A stretch of 64,000 nt of DNA from Sphingobium cloacae (GTDB taxonomy: Bacteria > Pseudomonadota > Alphaproteobacteria > Sphingomonadales > Sphingomonadaceae): assembly GCF_002355855.1 (NCBI RefSeq), contig NZ_AP017657.1, forward strand, positions 62,001-126,000, read 5' to 3'. Both the position numbers and the translations under genes were made by a program. Positions 7,246 to 17,274 of this stretch are shown one piece after another (the stretch's first letter is position 1; every line of letters begins with the position of its first letter). Below the pieces are notes generated by a model. The model was not told the DNA's origin, made no database searches, and was given only the letters and a program-made list of their open reading frames with translations.

Positions 7246-8739
7246 TGAAGGGCTGGGCTCGGAGTTCTGCGGCGCTGCCGCATGGGCTACGTCGGCGCAG
7301 GCTTCAGCCGGAGAACGAGGGCGCGGAACAGGTCGGCATCCGGACAGGCGGAAGCGAAGGCAATGCGGATGCGGCTAGCACTTTCTACGACGCGCGCAGC
7401 GACCTTGAGCAGCCGCAGGCGCAAGGTGGTAAACTCCGCGCTTGCCAGAGCAGCGGTCCTGGGCATCGCCTGCTGGATGCGCCATAGCAGCCAGTATGCG
7501 GCAGTGTGCAGTATCAGGCGCATCTGATTGGCATTGGCCGAGCGGCACGAGGTTCGGTCGCTGGCGAGCTGGGACTTGTGGCGCTTGATCAGGTTCTCGG
7601 CCTGACCACGCGCGCAGTAGAGCGTGTCGTAGATGTGCTCGGCCGATCCTGTTGCCAACGAGGTGACGACATAGCGGATGTCCATGCCCAGCGTGCTGGC
7701 CTCGATCCGTGCAACGACGCGACGCTGGCACTTCCAGGTCTTTGCCCCATAGCGGGTCTCGGCATAGTTGCGCAGGACGGGACACTGACGCTGGGCGCGC
7801 TTGACCGCGCAGGCATCGGCGACCGCAACAATGGCGGGATCGGCGCGCAGCGCTGAATTGGTGGGCAGGCCGAACACGTAATCGACGCGGGCCGCATCGC
7901 AGTAGGCCATGACCTCGGGTCGACCATAGTGCCCGTCGCCGCGGATAGTGATGTGGGTATCGGGCCAATTACGGCGCAGGTGACGCACCAGGCGTCGGAT
8001 GTGCCCCGCCGCCTCCTTTCCAGAAGGCGTCTTGCCTGTGCGCAGCAGCATGGCCACCGGCCTGCCGGTCGCGGTGTCGTAGATATGGATCGGTAGGAAG
8101 CAGCGCTCCCCATGATGCCCGTTCCAGAACGAGAGCTGTTGATAGCCATGCACGACGTCGCACGTGTCGTCGATATCCAGCGTGACCGCTGTCGGAGGGG
8201 CGGGATAGCTGGCGCAGTAGATGTCGATCATCGCGGCCATCATGCTGGCCAGTTCGCGCGTAGTCGGTGCATTTTCCCACCGGCTCATCGTCGGTTGGCT
8301 GGCCAGCCCCGCGCCCGATTCCGGCAGCTTGCCGAGCGCCAGGCGGAAGCCTGGATCGTCGCGCAGAGCATCGAGATCATCGGCATCCTCATAGCCGCAC
8401 GCAATCGCGAACACACGGGCACGCAGAATGTCATCCAGGCGATGGATCACCCGCGCTGGATCGCGCGGATCGGCAATACAAGCCGCCAGGCGCTGGCAAA
8501 TCCCCATCGCGCGCTCGGCCTGTGCAAGCAGTAGAACACCGCCATCCGAGGTAAGCCGGCCACCGTCGAACGCAGCTGTGATTTTCTTGCGGCCGACTGC
8601 TGGGAATCCAAATGAGCTTGCGATATCATCGTTCATGGCGGGTGTGGCCCGTGGCATTTTCTGCCCTGCGGCAGGTTCGGCTTAGACACCCAGTTCCTAA
8701 TTCAGATCAGAGGCTTACGCCACTCCCGCCAACCCTTCA
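7246..8739 (-). mobile_element. IS1380-family insertion sequence
   Basis: Contains one full-length transposase. Imperfect terminal repeats are suggested: reading inward, TGAAGGGCTGG at the left (from 7246) and TGAAGGGTTGG at the right (to 8739). No 4-bp target duplication is visible (GGGT left, GGAC right), so the boundaries are tentative and the right end could lie up to about 27 bases further. Insertion truncated different genes on each side, implying deletion or recombination after insertion. Confidence 0.6.
7287..8657 (-). CDS. IS1380-family transposase
   Basis: 456 residues, full family length. N-terminal TSDGGVLLLAQAERAMG and a central LDIDDTCDVVHGYQQ segment carry the DDE-type acidic residues; GDGHYGRPEVMAYCD and the C-terminal CARGQAENLIKRHK region, where the last acidic residue (Glu) of the triad is expected, are typical of IS1380/IS4-like DDE transposases. 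The frame is intact, so the element may still be active. An internal ATG seven codons in is an alternative start. Confidence 0.9.
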   Translation of the reverse strand: MPRATPAMNDDIASSFGFPAVGRKKITAAFDGGRLTSDGGVLLLAQAERAMGICQRLAACIADPRDPARVIHRLDDILRARVFAIACGYEDADDLDALRDDPGFRLALGKLPESGAGLASQPTMSRWENAPTTRELASMMAAMIDIYCASYPAPPTAVTLDIDDTCDVVHGYQQLSFWNGHHGERCFLPIHIYDTATGRPVAMLLRTGKTPSGKEAAGHIRRLVRHLRRNWPDTHITIRGDGHYGRPEVMAYCDAARVDYVFGLPTNSALRADPAIVAVADACAVKRAQRQCPVLRNYAETRYGAKTWKCQRRVVARIEASTLGMDIRYVVTSLATGSAEHIYDTLYCARGQAENLIKRHKSQLASDRTSCRSANANQMRLILHTAAYWLLWRIQQAMPRTAALASAEFTTLRLRLLKVAARVVESASRIRIAFASACPDADLFRALVLRLKPAPT

Positions 8740-9309
8740 GGACACTTTTGGTGAATAAGGCGGGTTAGGAAGGCCCGTGGTCCCGGAAGTATACATGATC
8801 GACAGGATCGCATCGCCGGCGGCGCGCACTTGAGGCTCCGCAACGGTGCCGGTGTTCCGAAAATCGCAATAGCTTTTCGCAAACGGCGCGCATTCGCCCT
8901 CGGCGCAGATCTGTAACCAGTGCTCGACATCGGTCTTGTCACCCCGGCGATGGAGCTCGGCTGCAGTTTTCTGAAACTCGTTGTCGAAAACCAGACGACT
9001 GACTCCGGAGTCGCGTAGAATGAATTCCAGCTCGTCGGGCACGAGACGCCAGTTCAGCGGCACGACAACGGCGCCGATCTTCGCCAGAGCAAAATAGGAT
9101 TCCACGAATTCGGCGCCGTTCATCGTCAGGATGCCGACGCGTTCGCCCACTTTGACCCCAGCCTCAACGAAAGCATTGGCCAGGCGATTGCTGCGCTCGT
9201 TGAGTTCCTTGAAGGTCAGCCGCAGGCTGCCAGTACCGTCGACGAAGGCTTCCCGCTCAGGGTTCAACAAGGCCCGCTTCGTGAGGAACAGGCCAATGTT
9301 ATCCTGCAT
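8737..9309 (-). pseudogene. AMP-dependent acyl-CoA synthetase, 3' part lost
   Basis: Starts at the ATG at 9309 behind a good GAAGGAGA site. About 180 residues align in style with the N-terminal part of long-chain fatty acyl/aryl-CoA ligases (TFKELNERSNRLANAF, VPLNWRLVPDELEFIL), ending in the ATP-binding motif MYTSGTTGLP. Immediately after Gly-Leu-Pro the frame runs into foreign sequence and stops inside the IS end, so more than half of a roughly 500-residue enzyme is gone. It would have activated a carboxylic acid of the pathway encoded to the right. It diverges from the dehydrogenase gene across an operator-like palindrome. Confidence 0.85.
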
Positions 9310-9446
9310 TCCCTGGTCTCCTTCTCCACCTCTACCTTCGTCCCAGTCCCGCAATCTCCACTGCGGTGCTCCGGGTCCTGCATGGTGGCCACAGTTCTGG
9401 CTAAGTCCGGCCGCCTAGCTGCCGCGCGCCGGACCTTCTCGATATC

Positions 9447-9490
9447 TCTAGACCCATACTTACTTGCCCGCAAGTAAGTATGGGTCTAGA
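9447..9490. promoter_or_regulatory. 44-bp perfect palindrome containing operator copy 1 (9459-9478)
   Basis: Two 21-base arms (9447-9467 and 9470-9490) are exact inverse complements around a 2-base centre. The core, 9459-9478, fits CTTACTTN4GCAAGTAAG, which recurs at 11312 and 26210. It lies between the divergent acyl-CoA synthetase and dehydrogenase genes, 41 bases before the latter. Length and symmetry fit a TetR-family dimer operator. Confidence 0.7.
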
Positions 9491-9530
9491 GTGACTCGAT
9501 AAGATCGTCGACAATTCGAACTGGAGGGGA

Positions 9531-11011
9531 ATGGCTTTGGAGCAGCGGGGCAAGCAGGATGCGCGCACAGGTGACGAATTCGTGGCCGAAAAGGCCGATC
9601 AGGGGATGCACCGCCGTGCGGCATTGAAGGTCGGTGCGGCGCTGGCGACCGGGGGTGCGGTCGGGCTCCTGGGCGGCCAAGCGACGGCCGCCAAGCCGCA
9701 GGCGCCAGCCGTGCTGACCGGCAAGCAAGCGGGAAGGAAGTTTCGCGCTTGGGTCCAAGAGGGCTTGTGGGTCGGCGGGAAGGCCGGTGTCGAGGAGCTT
9801 CGCCTCAAAGAGCTGCACTCGCGACAGGTTGTGGTGCGCACAGAGGCTTCAGCGCCCTGCTATTCGCTGTGTCAGCGCGGTATTGGTGGAACCCCTGCCG
9901 TCAATCCGGCACCCAAATATGCCCCGGACACTGTTCCGCAGATATCGAACCATACCGCCGTTGGTGTTGTCGAGGCTGTGGCATCAGACGTGCGACGGGT
10001 GAAGCCGGGCGATCGGGTCATCGTCGGCGTGGTTCCGCAATGTGGCAATTGTTACATGTGTCTGCACGGCCGGGCCGATCACTGCCAGTGGGCGTTTGCG
10101 GTGCCCGACGGGTTTCCACCGAAGATCGCCATTCGTGCGGATGGTTCCGAGATCATCGCGCAAGTCGGAGTCGGGGGATTGGCCGAGCTGACCGTCTGCT
10201 ATGAAGAATATCTGTGTCCCATTTTCACGGATCTTCCTGCCGATCAACTGTCGCTCCTGGGGGACACGGCGGCCACCGGCTTCGGTGGTGCCACGGCGGT
10301 AATGAAGGTCCTGCCAGGATCGAATGTTGTCGTGCTGGGCGCCGGACCCGTGGGCCTCGCAGCCGTCATGGCTGCCCGTCTGGTCGGCGCTGCACAGATC
10401 ATCGTCAGCGAGCCGGTCAAGCACCGTCGCGAGTCGGCGAAGCGGCTCGGCGCTACAACCGTCCTGGATCCGAATGCATTAGGCGATCGGCTCGTCGAAA
10501 CCATTCGCGAATTGTGCAAGGGCCCGACCGGCCGCATCATGTCGGGAGGCCGAGGCTGGATCCCGCAGGCCGAATCAGACTTCGTGAATGCAGCTTTTGG
10601 GGCAACACGCGACAATCGGGGAGCCGATTTCACGATCGAAGCCGCGGGTCCGACCGGGATATTCCAAAGGTGGAGACGCCGCCTGATGCAACGGGCACAT
10701 TGGCGATGCGGCAGGCGTGGGAAATGACACGGCGAGGGGGCGAGGTCGTCTACCTCGGGTTCGGTCAGATCGGCGATGTTTCCTATCCCGCCGCAGCATT
10801 CGCGAATGCCGGGCGTACCGTGCATGCCGGGCAGCAAGGTGGTCTCAACTTCATGCGGGATATTCCCGGCATGGTGGCGCTGATGGAGCAGGGCAAATAT
10901 GACCTCGCTCCGATAGTCACCTCTCGATGGCGCCTTGAAGACACAGACAAGGCGTTCCGGGTGGCGTCGGATCGCACCGAGTTGGCGCCGGTCGTGGTCT
11001 TCGACAGCTGA
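9531..11011 (+). pseudogene. Tat-type zinc alcohol dehydrogenase, frameshifted
   Basis: Two frames together encode one medium-chain dehydrogenase. Frame 1 runs from 9531 to about 10665 and continues to a stop at 10727; frame 2 carries the C-terminus (RQAWEMTRRGGEVVYLGFGQ…) to 11011. A single-base indel near 10655-10700 separates them. The N-terminus has a twin-arginine signal (HRRAALKVGAALATGG). The structural zinc cluster CGNCYMCLHGRADHC and the Rossmann motif VVVLGAGPVGLAA are present. Either the gene is dead or the base is a sequencing error. It would oxidise an alcohol intermediate, unusually outside the cytoplasm if the Tat signal works. Confidence 0.85.
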
Positions 11012-11486
11012 TGTGCTTTTGATGCTGCCACGTCAGAACGGAGCCTGCCAGTTCCATTCTGGCGTGGCAGGCACCTCCGATGCTTGGCCTTCCGGATTGT
11101 CTGGGGCTTCTGCCCAAGCCGGCCGGATACGGGTCCGGTGAACGGGAAATGGCGAGAACGGTTTTCGCGCAGGCTCACATCGGACTGTCGCTTCAGACCC
11201 CAGGGTCTTGTCGGACCGGGCGGGCTTAAGTTCCACGCTGCTTTGATGCCGGGGCAATCGCATTCGAACGCCGAGCGCCCGTTGTCAAAATCTGACATGC
11301 AGAGTTGAAAACTTACTTCCATGCAAGTAAGGATGGACGTGCAATCCTGGGAGGTTCTTTTCTCAGTGCTCAAGGATCCGAGATGCCTCGAAACGCAACC
11401 ATCGAAGAGCACAGCCGAGTTCATCCTGAAAGACACTGCCGGAAGACAAGCCTCAATTTTGCGACAACGGCGGAATGGAGAATGAA
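11012..11486. other. Intergenic region before the monooxygenase
   Basis: No convincing gene. It holds operator copy 2 at 11312-11331 and, just before the next start, GGAG at 11477-11480. Several short open frames here have no family resemblance. Confidence 0.6.
11312..11331. promoter_or_regulatory. Operator copy 2 (CTTACTTN4GCAAGTAAG)
   Basis: CTTACTTCCATGCAAGTAAG matches the 20-bp core at 9459 and 26210 at every non-centre position. It lies about 155 bases before the FAD monooxygenase start. Inferred target of the same TetR-type repressor. Confidence 0.65.
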
Positions 11487-13082
11487 ATGACCACCGAGCC
11501 GGGCGATCGAGCCTCGCAGTTTGATGTGGCTATTGTCGGCTGCGGCCCCGTCGGCGCTCTGCTGGCTAATCTACTAAAGCAATACGGGCATAAAGTCGCG
11601 GTTCTCGAGCGCGAGCCCGATATTTTCTACGCGCCGCGAGGGATGGGATTTGATGATGAATCGACGCGGATCATGCAATCCGCGGGCATCCTCGATCGCC
11701 TGAAAGCGGAAGGGCATATCTATCAGGCCGACCTCGAATTGATTGACCGAAGTGGCAAACGCCTTGGTGGATTCGATCGGCGTAGCGTTGGAGAAGATCT
11801 CCTGTCCGGCCTTCATGGCCATCGCCATATGACCTTGTTCCACCAGCCGAGCTTGGAGGCGACGCTGCGGGAGGAGTTTGCGACTGGCGAAAACGCGGCA
11901 ACCGCTTATTTCAATCACGAGGTCACTGGCATCACCGACCAAGGCGATCGGGTCGAATTGAACTGCAAGGATCGCGCCACGGACGAGGAACATTCCCTCA
12001 TCGCCAAATATGTCGTGGGGTGTGACGGTGCGAGGAGCACCGTGCGCAAAACGATGAACGTTCCGAGGATAGACCTGAAATATACTAAAAAGTATCTGGT
12101 CGTCGACGCCATCGTCGATGACCCTGTCTATTTCAGGACGATGATACCGCAAGGCGGATATATTCTGCTCGATGGCAAGGAAGCTGGTGTCCTGGTCAAG
12201 GGACTGCACGGGCATGTTCGTTTTGATTTTCTGCAGCATTCCGAGACAATCGGGCAGGAGCTGAAGACTGATGAGGACTACCAAAAGGCTGCGAGAGACC
12301 TGATCAGGTCGCGAGGTTTCGATCCGGAGAACTTCCGCGTGATCCGAAGCGTCTCATACACGTTTCACGCTGGGATGCCGAGTAAATGGCGGGTCGGACG
12401 GCTGATGGTGGCAGGAGACGCAGCGCACCTTACGCCACCGTGGTCGGGGCAAGGCCTGAACATGGGTGTGCGCGACGCAGCCAATCTTTCTTTTAAATTG
12501 AATCTGGCGCTTCGAGGCAAGAGCTCCGATCGGATCCTGGACACATATGATGAAGAGCGCAGGCCGCAGAGTCTCGAGACGATCCAGGCTGCCGTCGACA
12601 TGGGCATCAGAATGCAGAACACGAGTCCGTTGCAGATCGGACTGCGTAATCTGGCCTATGCTTTGTCGCGGAAAAGCAAGTTTGTTAACCGCCTCCTATT
12701 CAAAAACTGGATCAGAAAGCCTTCCTACAAAAGCGGCCTTTTGGGGCTGCAGCATCGCTTGTCGGGTGGACCTATGTTTCAGCCGTGGGTGGAGACAGCT
12801 GAGGGCAAGCGCGTGCGGATGGACGATCTGATCGGCCTGAACTTCGCGCTCATTTCCACGGACAGTCCAACTGGTCCCGAGGTGAGGCAATTCGTGAGCG
12901 AACTTGGGGGCGTCGTTCTCAAACTCGACTGTGATTTTTTCGACCCCAGCGAGACCGTCTGCAAGTGGTACGACGAGCACCGGATCAATGCAGTGCTGCT
13001 CCGCCCCGACCGTGTCATTTACGACGCGGGTCGCGACGGTCAGGCGCTATGCCGATCCCTCCTTGCCGAGCTCAGGAAATAG
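11487..13082 (+). CDS. FAD-dependent aromatic monooxygenase (class A, MhpA-like)
   Basis: 531 residues from the ATG at 11487, preceded by GGAG seven bases upstream; an ATG at 11475 would add four residues. The N-terminal FAD-binding motif VAIVGCGPVGALLANLL (about 12-28), the second FAD/NADPH motif VVGCDGARSTVRK, and GDAAHLTPPWSGQGLNMGVRDAANL are all in order, as in p-hydroxybenzoate/3-(3-hydroxyphenyl)propionate hydroxylases and relatives. It hydroxylates a phenolic or related ring using NAD(P)H and O2 in the cytoplasm. The exact substrate is not readable. Operator copy 2 lies upstream, so it is probably co-regulated with the dehydrogenase and the SDR. Confidence 0.9.
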   Translation: MTTEPGDRASQFDVAIVGCGPVGALLANLLKQYGHKVAVLEREPDIFYAPRGMGFDDESTRIMQSAGILDRLKAEGHIYQADLELIDRSGKRLGGFDRRSVGEDLLSGLHGHRHMTLFHQPSLEATLREEFATGENAATAYFNHEVTGITDQGDRVELNCKDRATDEEHSLIAKYVVGCDGARSTVRKTMNVPRIDLKYTKKYLVVDAIVDDPVYFRTMIPQGGYILLDGKEAGVLVKGLHGHVRFDFLQHSETIGQELKTDEDYQKAARDLIRSRGFDPENFRVIRSVSYTFHAGMPSKWRVGRLMVAGDAAHLTPPWSGQGLNMGVRDAANLSFKLNLALRGKSSDRILDTYDEERRPQSLETIQAAVDMGIRMQNTSPLQIGLRNLAYALSRKSKFVNRLLFKNWIRKPSYKSGLLGLQHRLSGGPMFQPWVETAEGKRVRMDDLIGLNFALISTDSPTGPEVRQFVSELGGVVLKLDCDFFDPSETVCKWYDEHRINAVLLRPDRVIYDAGRDGQALCRSLLAELRK

Positions 13083-13429
13083 GTTGGTCTGGAAGCGCGT
13101 TGGAGGATGGCCGCTAGCCGTTTCGGATGGCGTTGGCCTGTTGCACGTAGACAGGAGCGGCCAGATCTCGGCGGTGGCGAGGCTCTCGAAGGTATGTGCG
13201 ACACGGTCACGCATTCGGCGTCAGCATCGCGTGCGGCCCCGACCTGGCCTGCGGTTGACCTTCGCCCAGGCCGGAGGTTTGAAGGCGGGCGCCTTACGGA
13301 CGGCACACTGAAGTCCTTGTCCGATAGCCGGCGCGCAGATTTGCTGCCGAAAAAGCTTGTCTGGCGGAAAGGTGAAGCGGCAGTCGAGTTCGGTCCGAAG
13401 TAGACAGGGCAACGGAGGAGCGCATCTGA
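13083..13429. other. Stretch without recognisable gene
   Basis: Between the monooxygenase stop and the convergent tetR gene. Short frames in it (for example 13107-13403) have no recognisable domain and are likely chance. No clear hairpin terminator seen. Confidence 0.5.
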
Positions 13430-14036
13430 TTAGCGCAGGCTGGTCGCCCAATCGACAAGCAGCCCGCCCAGGTATCGTTTGGCTTCCTGTTTCGTTTCGA
13501 AAAAATGCCGGCTCGTGAAGATGCCAGTCATCATCACCATTGCCTTGGCAGCCGCTCTGTCGACATCTACATCTTTTCTGATCTGGGAGCTTTTGACCGC
13601 TCCCTGGACGGCGTCTCTTACGATCCCGGCGATTCCATCATAGAGTTCTTTGCACCCTTTTACGACCTCTTCGGGTAAATCGTCGCTGGTAACGATTTCC
13701 CGAAGTACCACTCTACTGCCATCGTCATTGTGATAAACGTCAGTCCAGAATGACACTTCAATCTCGTTGAAAAAAACCAACGAAGTCGCCTGCGAAGCGC
13801 TCTCTCAACTGCTGGTACTGGGATAAAGTCCGAGCCTTGTGTCTCGTAAACACTTCAATCGCAAGATTTTCCTTGTTCTTAAAATGATAGTGGACGTTAG
13901 CTCGCGTGATATCGAGATCCTCGGCTATTCGAGCAAAGTTGAGCTTGGCATAGCTGCCGGCCAGCAATTGCTCGCTCGCTTTATCCAATATCCGTTCTTT
14001 CATCATGACGGGAGGCGGGCCGTTTTTTCGAGGCAT
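13430..14036 (-). pseudogene. TetR-family repressor, frameshifted at a 7-T run
   Basis: The start MPRKNGPPPVMMKERILDKA at 14036 leads into a classic N-terminal TetR HTH (FARIAEDLDITRANVHYHFKNKENLAIEVF). After GDFVGFF the frame shifts at seven consecutive T (A13770-13776 on the plus strand); six T would join it in frame to FNEIEVSFWTDVYHND and the ligand-binding C-terminus ending at 13430. Read alone, the first frame stops about three codons after the run. The DNA-binding half survives but the dimerisation/ligand domain is lost unless slippage restores the frame. It lies inside the cluster with three TetR-like operators, so it is the likely regulator of them. Confidence 0.85.
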
Positions 14037-14722
14037 AGGATCAAGCTCTTGTGAGACAACATGAAAACACTGCATGGAACACTGATTGAAGAGTTCCGCC
14101 ACAGGGTGCGATCGCTCTATTGCACATTCCGATCCGCCCCTTCCAGCATCGATACAAACACACGAGCTCGGCGTGCTGCCTCCGGTGAGTTTCTGGCTCC
14201 TCAGGTCAGAGTGACGGACGGTGCCGGAGACTTCGCACATGTGGGAATGCCTATCTGCTCACGCGCCTCGGACCTCGAGCCATAACGCGTCCGGAGTGAA
14301 GCGAAACATCCGCCGGAATCCGAAGACACGCTCCAGTCAGTCACTGCTCCGCGATTGATCTCGGAGTTAACCGCTCGGGTTGGCAGCGAATCTGAAAGCC
14401 GATCTCCAGACCGGTGGTGTCGCCCGGGCTGAAGCCCGTCATGCGCAACCGACGCAGCAACCCTTTTGTGTTGCGCGTGTGTCACGGCCAAGAGGCCTGA
14501 AGTCGTAAACGACAAGAGTGGCACCAAAATACCAGAGTTTGGCAGTAAAATCTCTTCAACAATCGTTGAAGAATGTCACTTTCTCCAAGTCACGGCACGC
14601 GAGCTGGCAGGCGATGGTGTGCGGCTGAGCTATAGCTCTCTAACGTGCGCGCCTCGCGTAGCTACATGCCTGCTGTGCAGAATAAACGAAAACTATAACG
14701 CTGGGAAAAGGGGGATGCTGCC
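14037..14722. other. Long intergenic region upstream of the TonB receptor
   Basis: 686 bases between divergent tetR and TonB-receptor genes. No gene supported. It should carry both promoters and contains the inverted repeat at 14553-14572. No copy of the CTTACTT operator was found here. Confidence 0.6.
14553..14572. promoter_or_regulatory. Inverted repeat, possible operator of the TonB receptor
   Basis: TCTTCAAC-AATC-GTTGAAGA, an 8-bp perfect inverted repeat with a 4-base centre, 150 bases before the TonB receptor start. Sequence differs from the three TetR-like operators, so a different regulator is implied. Confidence 0.4.
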
Positions 14723-17215
14723 ATGAATTTCAAATCAGCACTTTTGGCGAGCACGAAGTCCAGGCCATTGGCAATAGGCATAGCCGCAACATTGGGGCTG
14801 AGCAGCAATGCAGTTTCTGCTCAGGTGGCGGAAAACAGTGCCGCGCCCGGCGGGAAGTCCGTGGCTAACCAAGGTCTTGACGAGATTATCGTGACTGCGC
14901 GGCACCAGGAGGAGTCTCTGCAGGACGTTCCGGTCACCATATCGACCTTGGGGCAAGCTGACCTCAACCGCTACGGCGTGAGTGATCTCACCGATGTGGC
15001 GGCGCTCGTGCCGAACCTGCAAGTCAGCGACGGGGGCGCCGGAGCGGGTGCGACGGTTTACCTGCGCGGCGTTGGGTCCTCCCGCCTGGGGGCCGGCTTC
15101 GATCAGTCGGTCGCCATGAACTTTGATGGAGTCGTGGTCACGCAAGGGCGCATGATCCTTGCTGGACAGCTTGATGCCCGACAGATCGAAGTATTGAAAG
15201 GGCCGCAAAGTCTCTACTTTGGCAAGAGTGCCACAGCGGGTGTCGTTTCGATTCTGTCGAACGATCCAGGCAGCAAATTTGAGTTGATGCTGCGGGGAGG
15301 CTATGAGTTCGAATATAATCAAACGGCCTTGGAAGGGATGGTGTCCGGACCGATCACTGATACCTTCGGCGCGCGGCTGGCCGTAGCATGGAGGGACTCC
15401 AATAAGCTCAATGAGAATCTTGCTTACGACAACCCGGGCTTGCTGCCCGGACGTTCCGTCGAGAATCATTATCGTGGGAAGAAGTCTCTCGACTCCAGAT
15501 TGACTCTCAAGTGGGATCCCAGCGACAGTTTATCGGCGAAGTTGAAGTGGACGTACACAGACTACAAGTCTGACGGCACCGCCGGCAACTATGACATGGT
15601 GTGCCCACAAGGTACACCGCAGCCGTCTCAATTCTTCCAAGGGGCCATGATCGTCGGCCCTGGGCTGGACGACTGCAAGCTAAACGGTAATTTCGCAGCT
15701 CCCGATATCATTGCGGAACTGTTACCCGCCTCGACGGATCCAACGTTTAAGAAATGGAATAACGGGGTCCCCTATCATGATCAGACAAACCACCTTGTGT
15801 CGCTGCAGCTTGACTGGGATATCTCCGATGCGCTGAGCCTGACATCGGTAACGGGCTATTTCAATCTCGACAGTGATTACGTCGATTCATTTGGCTACGT
15901 CCAAGGTGTCGGTGGCACTTGGGCACATGATGCCCAGGAGACATGGTCACAGGAGTTGAGGCTGATAAGCGATTTTGCCGGGCCTCTAAACTTTGCAGCT
16001 GGATTATATTACTCAAAATCTGAGCAGGAGTACCTAACAGGACAGGATGCGATCCATATAGGATTGACGGAACCTACGCTCTTTCCACTACCCTTCCCCT
16101 TGGGGCCGGATCCCATAACCGGGAATGGTCATGACTGGACGAAAGAACATTACACCGACACAAAGGCATGGTCCGCTTACTTCGCTGGATATTGGAAACT
16201 TTCCGAAGCATGGGAGCTGACGGCTGGCGCGCGGTACAGCAAAGAGAAAAAAGACGGCAGGATCGAAGTACCCTATATGCATGCCGTCCTGTCAGGCGGA
16301 TTCGGATTTGTACCCTCGGGAACGTCCGTGCAAGGTCTGAACTTCGATACGGACGATATAAGTCCAGAAGTGGCAGTTACCTGGCACGCGTCGGAGGATA
16401 CCAGCTTTTTCGCCTCCTATAAGGAGGGGTTCAAGACAGGCGGCATCGACGTGATGGTGCTCCCGTCCTTTGGTTTCTTCGATGCTGATGCCCTGGAAGA
16501 CACTATTGTATTCGATTCGGAGACCGCCCGGGGATTTGAAGTCGGTATGAAATCGAAGTGGCTGGGGAGAACGCTCCGCTTGAACGCCACGGCCTTCAAT
16601 TACGTATATAAAAACCTTCAGGTCCAGCAGTTCGACGCTTCGGTCATTCAGATACGGACGTTCAATGCGGGGGAATTGACCACCCGCGGGGTCGAAGCTG
16701 ATATGCTTTGGAAGACTCCGGTCGAAGGTCTGACGCTGCGCGGCGCGGTCGCCTATACGAACACGAAATACACCGGCAAGTTCGTCAACCTCGACGGCGA
16801 GGATATGGATGGGGAAAAAGGCGAACGAAATGCCGAATGGACGGGCTTCGTCGGCGGGACCTACAAGCGACCGTTAAGCGGGAATGTGATGATCGCCCTG
16901 GATAGCGATCTGCGTTATAGCGATGGCTATTCATTGGCACCGTTCAAGAACAGTTTGAGGCAAGACAGCTACTGGTTGCTGGATGCTTCACTCCGGCTTT
17001 ACACCAGCGACAGTCGGTTTGAAGTGGCTCTGATCGGGAAAAATCTGACCGACGAGATTGTCGCGTACGAGGCTCAAGCGCGCCCCTTTGCTTGCGCCCC
17101 CGATCCCGGCGGGATGTTGCCCTGCAATCCGGCCCCCAAACAGGTCGCTCTGGACCAGACCGTCGCAACCTCGCTCGGAAGACAGCTGACCTTGCAATTC
17201 ACCTATCGATTCTGA
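14723..17215 (+). CDS. TonB-dependent outer-membrane receptor
   Basis: 830 residues. A signal peptide ending near SNAVSAQ (about 34) is followed by the TonB box region DEIIVTARHQEE, the plug domain (VPVTISTLGQADLNRYGVSDL…, YLRGVGSS…, IEVLKGPQSLYFGKSATAGVV) and a long beta-barrel ending in the outer-membrane signature LTLQFTYRF. Sphingomonads use many such receptors for uptake of complex substrates. Its position within the degradation genes suggests import of the pathway substrate rather than iron, although this is inference. A strong hairpin follows its stop. Confidence 0.95.
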   Translation: MNFKSALLASTKSRPLAIGIAATLGLSSNAVSAQVAENSAAPGGKSVANQGLDEIIVTARHQEESLQDVPVTISTLGQADLNRYGVSDLTDVAALVPNLQVSDGGAGAGATVYLRGVGSSRLGAGFDQSVAMNFDGVVVTQGRMILAGQLDARQIEVLKGPQSLYFGKSATAGVVSILSNDPGSKFELMLRGGYEFEYNQTALEGMVSGPITDTFGARLAVAWRDSNKLNENLAYDNPGLLPGRSVENHYRGKKSLDSRLTLKWDPSDSLSAKLKWTYTDYKSDGTAGNYDMVCPQGTPQPSQFFQGAMIVGPGLDDCKLNGNFAAPDIIAELLPASTDPTFKKWNNGVPYHDQTNHLVSLQLDWDISDALSLTSVTGYFNLDSDYVDSFGYVQGVGGTWAHDAQETWSQELRLISDFAGPLNFAAGLYYSKSEQEYLTGQDAIHIGLTEPTLFPLPFPLGPDPITGNGHDWTKEHYTDTKAWSAYFAGYWKLSEAWELTAGARYSKEKKDGRIEVPYMHAVLSGGFGFVPSGTSVQGLNFDTDDISPEVAVTWHASEDTSFFASYKEGFKTGGIDVMVLPSFGFFDADALEDTIVFDSETARGFEVGMKSKWLGRTLRLNATAFNYVYKNLQVQQFDASVIQIRTFNAGELTTRGVEADMLWKTPVEGLTLRGAVAYTNTKYTGKFVNLDGEDMDGEKGERNAEWTGFVGGTYKRPLSGNVMIALDSDLRYSDGYSLAPFKNSLRQDSYWLLDASLRLYTSDSRFEVALIGKNLTDEIVAYEAQARPFACAPDPGGMLPCNPAPKQVALDQTVATSLGRQLTLQFTYRF

Positions 17216-17226
17216 GACGTACTCCG

Positions 17227-17254
17227 GCTCCACAAGCCCGCGGGCTTGTGGAGC
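17227..17254. terminator. 28-bp perfect palindrome after the TonB receptor
   Basis: GCTCCACAAGCCCG followed directly by its exact inverse complement, 11 bases after the receptor stop and 20 bases before the end of the convergent araC remnant. There is no T run, so termination is probable but not certain. Confidence 0.5.
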
Positions 17255-17274
17255 TGTCACCACGTGGTGGGCAG

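Noticed and set aside
13107-13403. 98-codon frame between the monooxygenase and tetR
   Set aside because: No start signal or domain; composition typical of chance frames.
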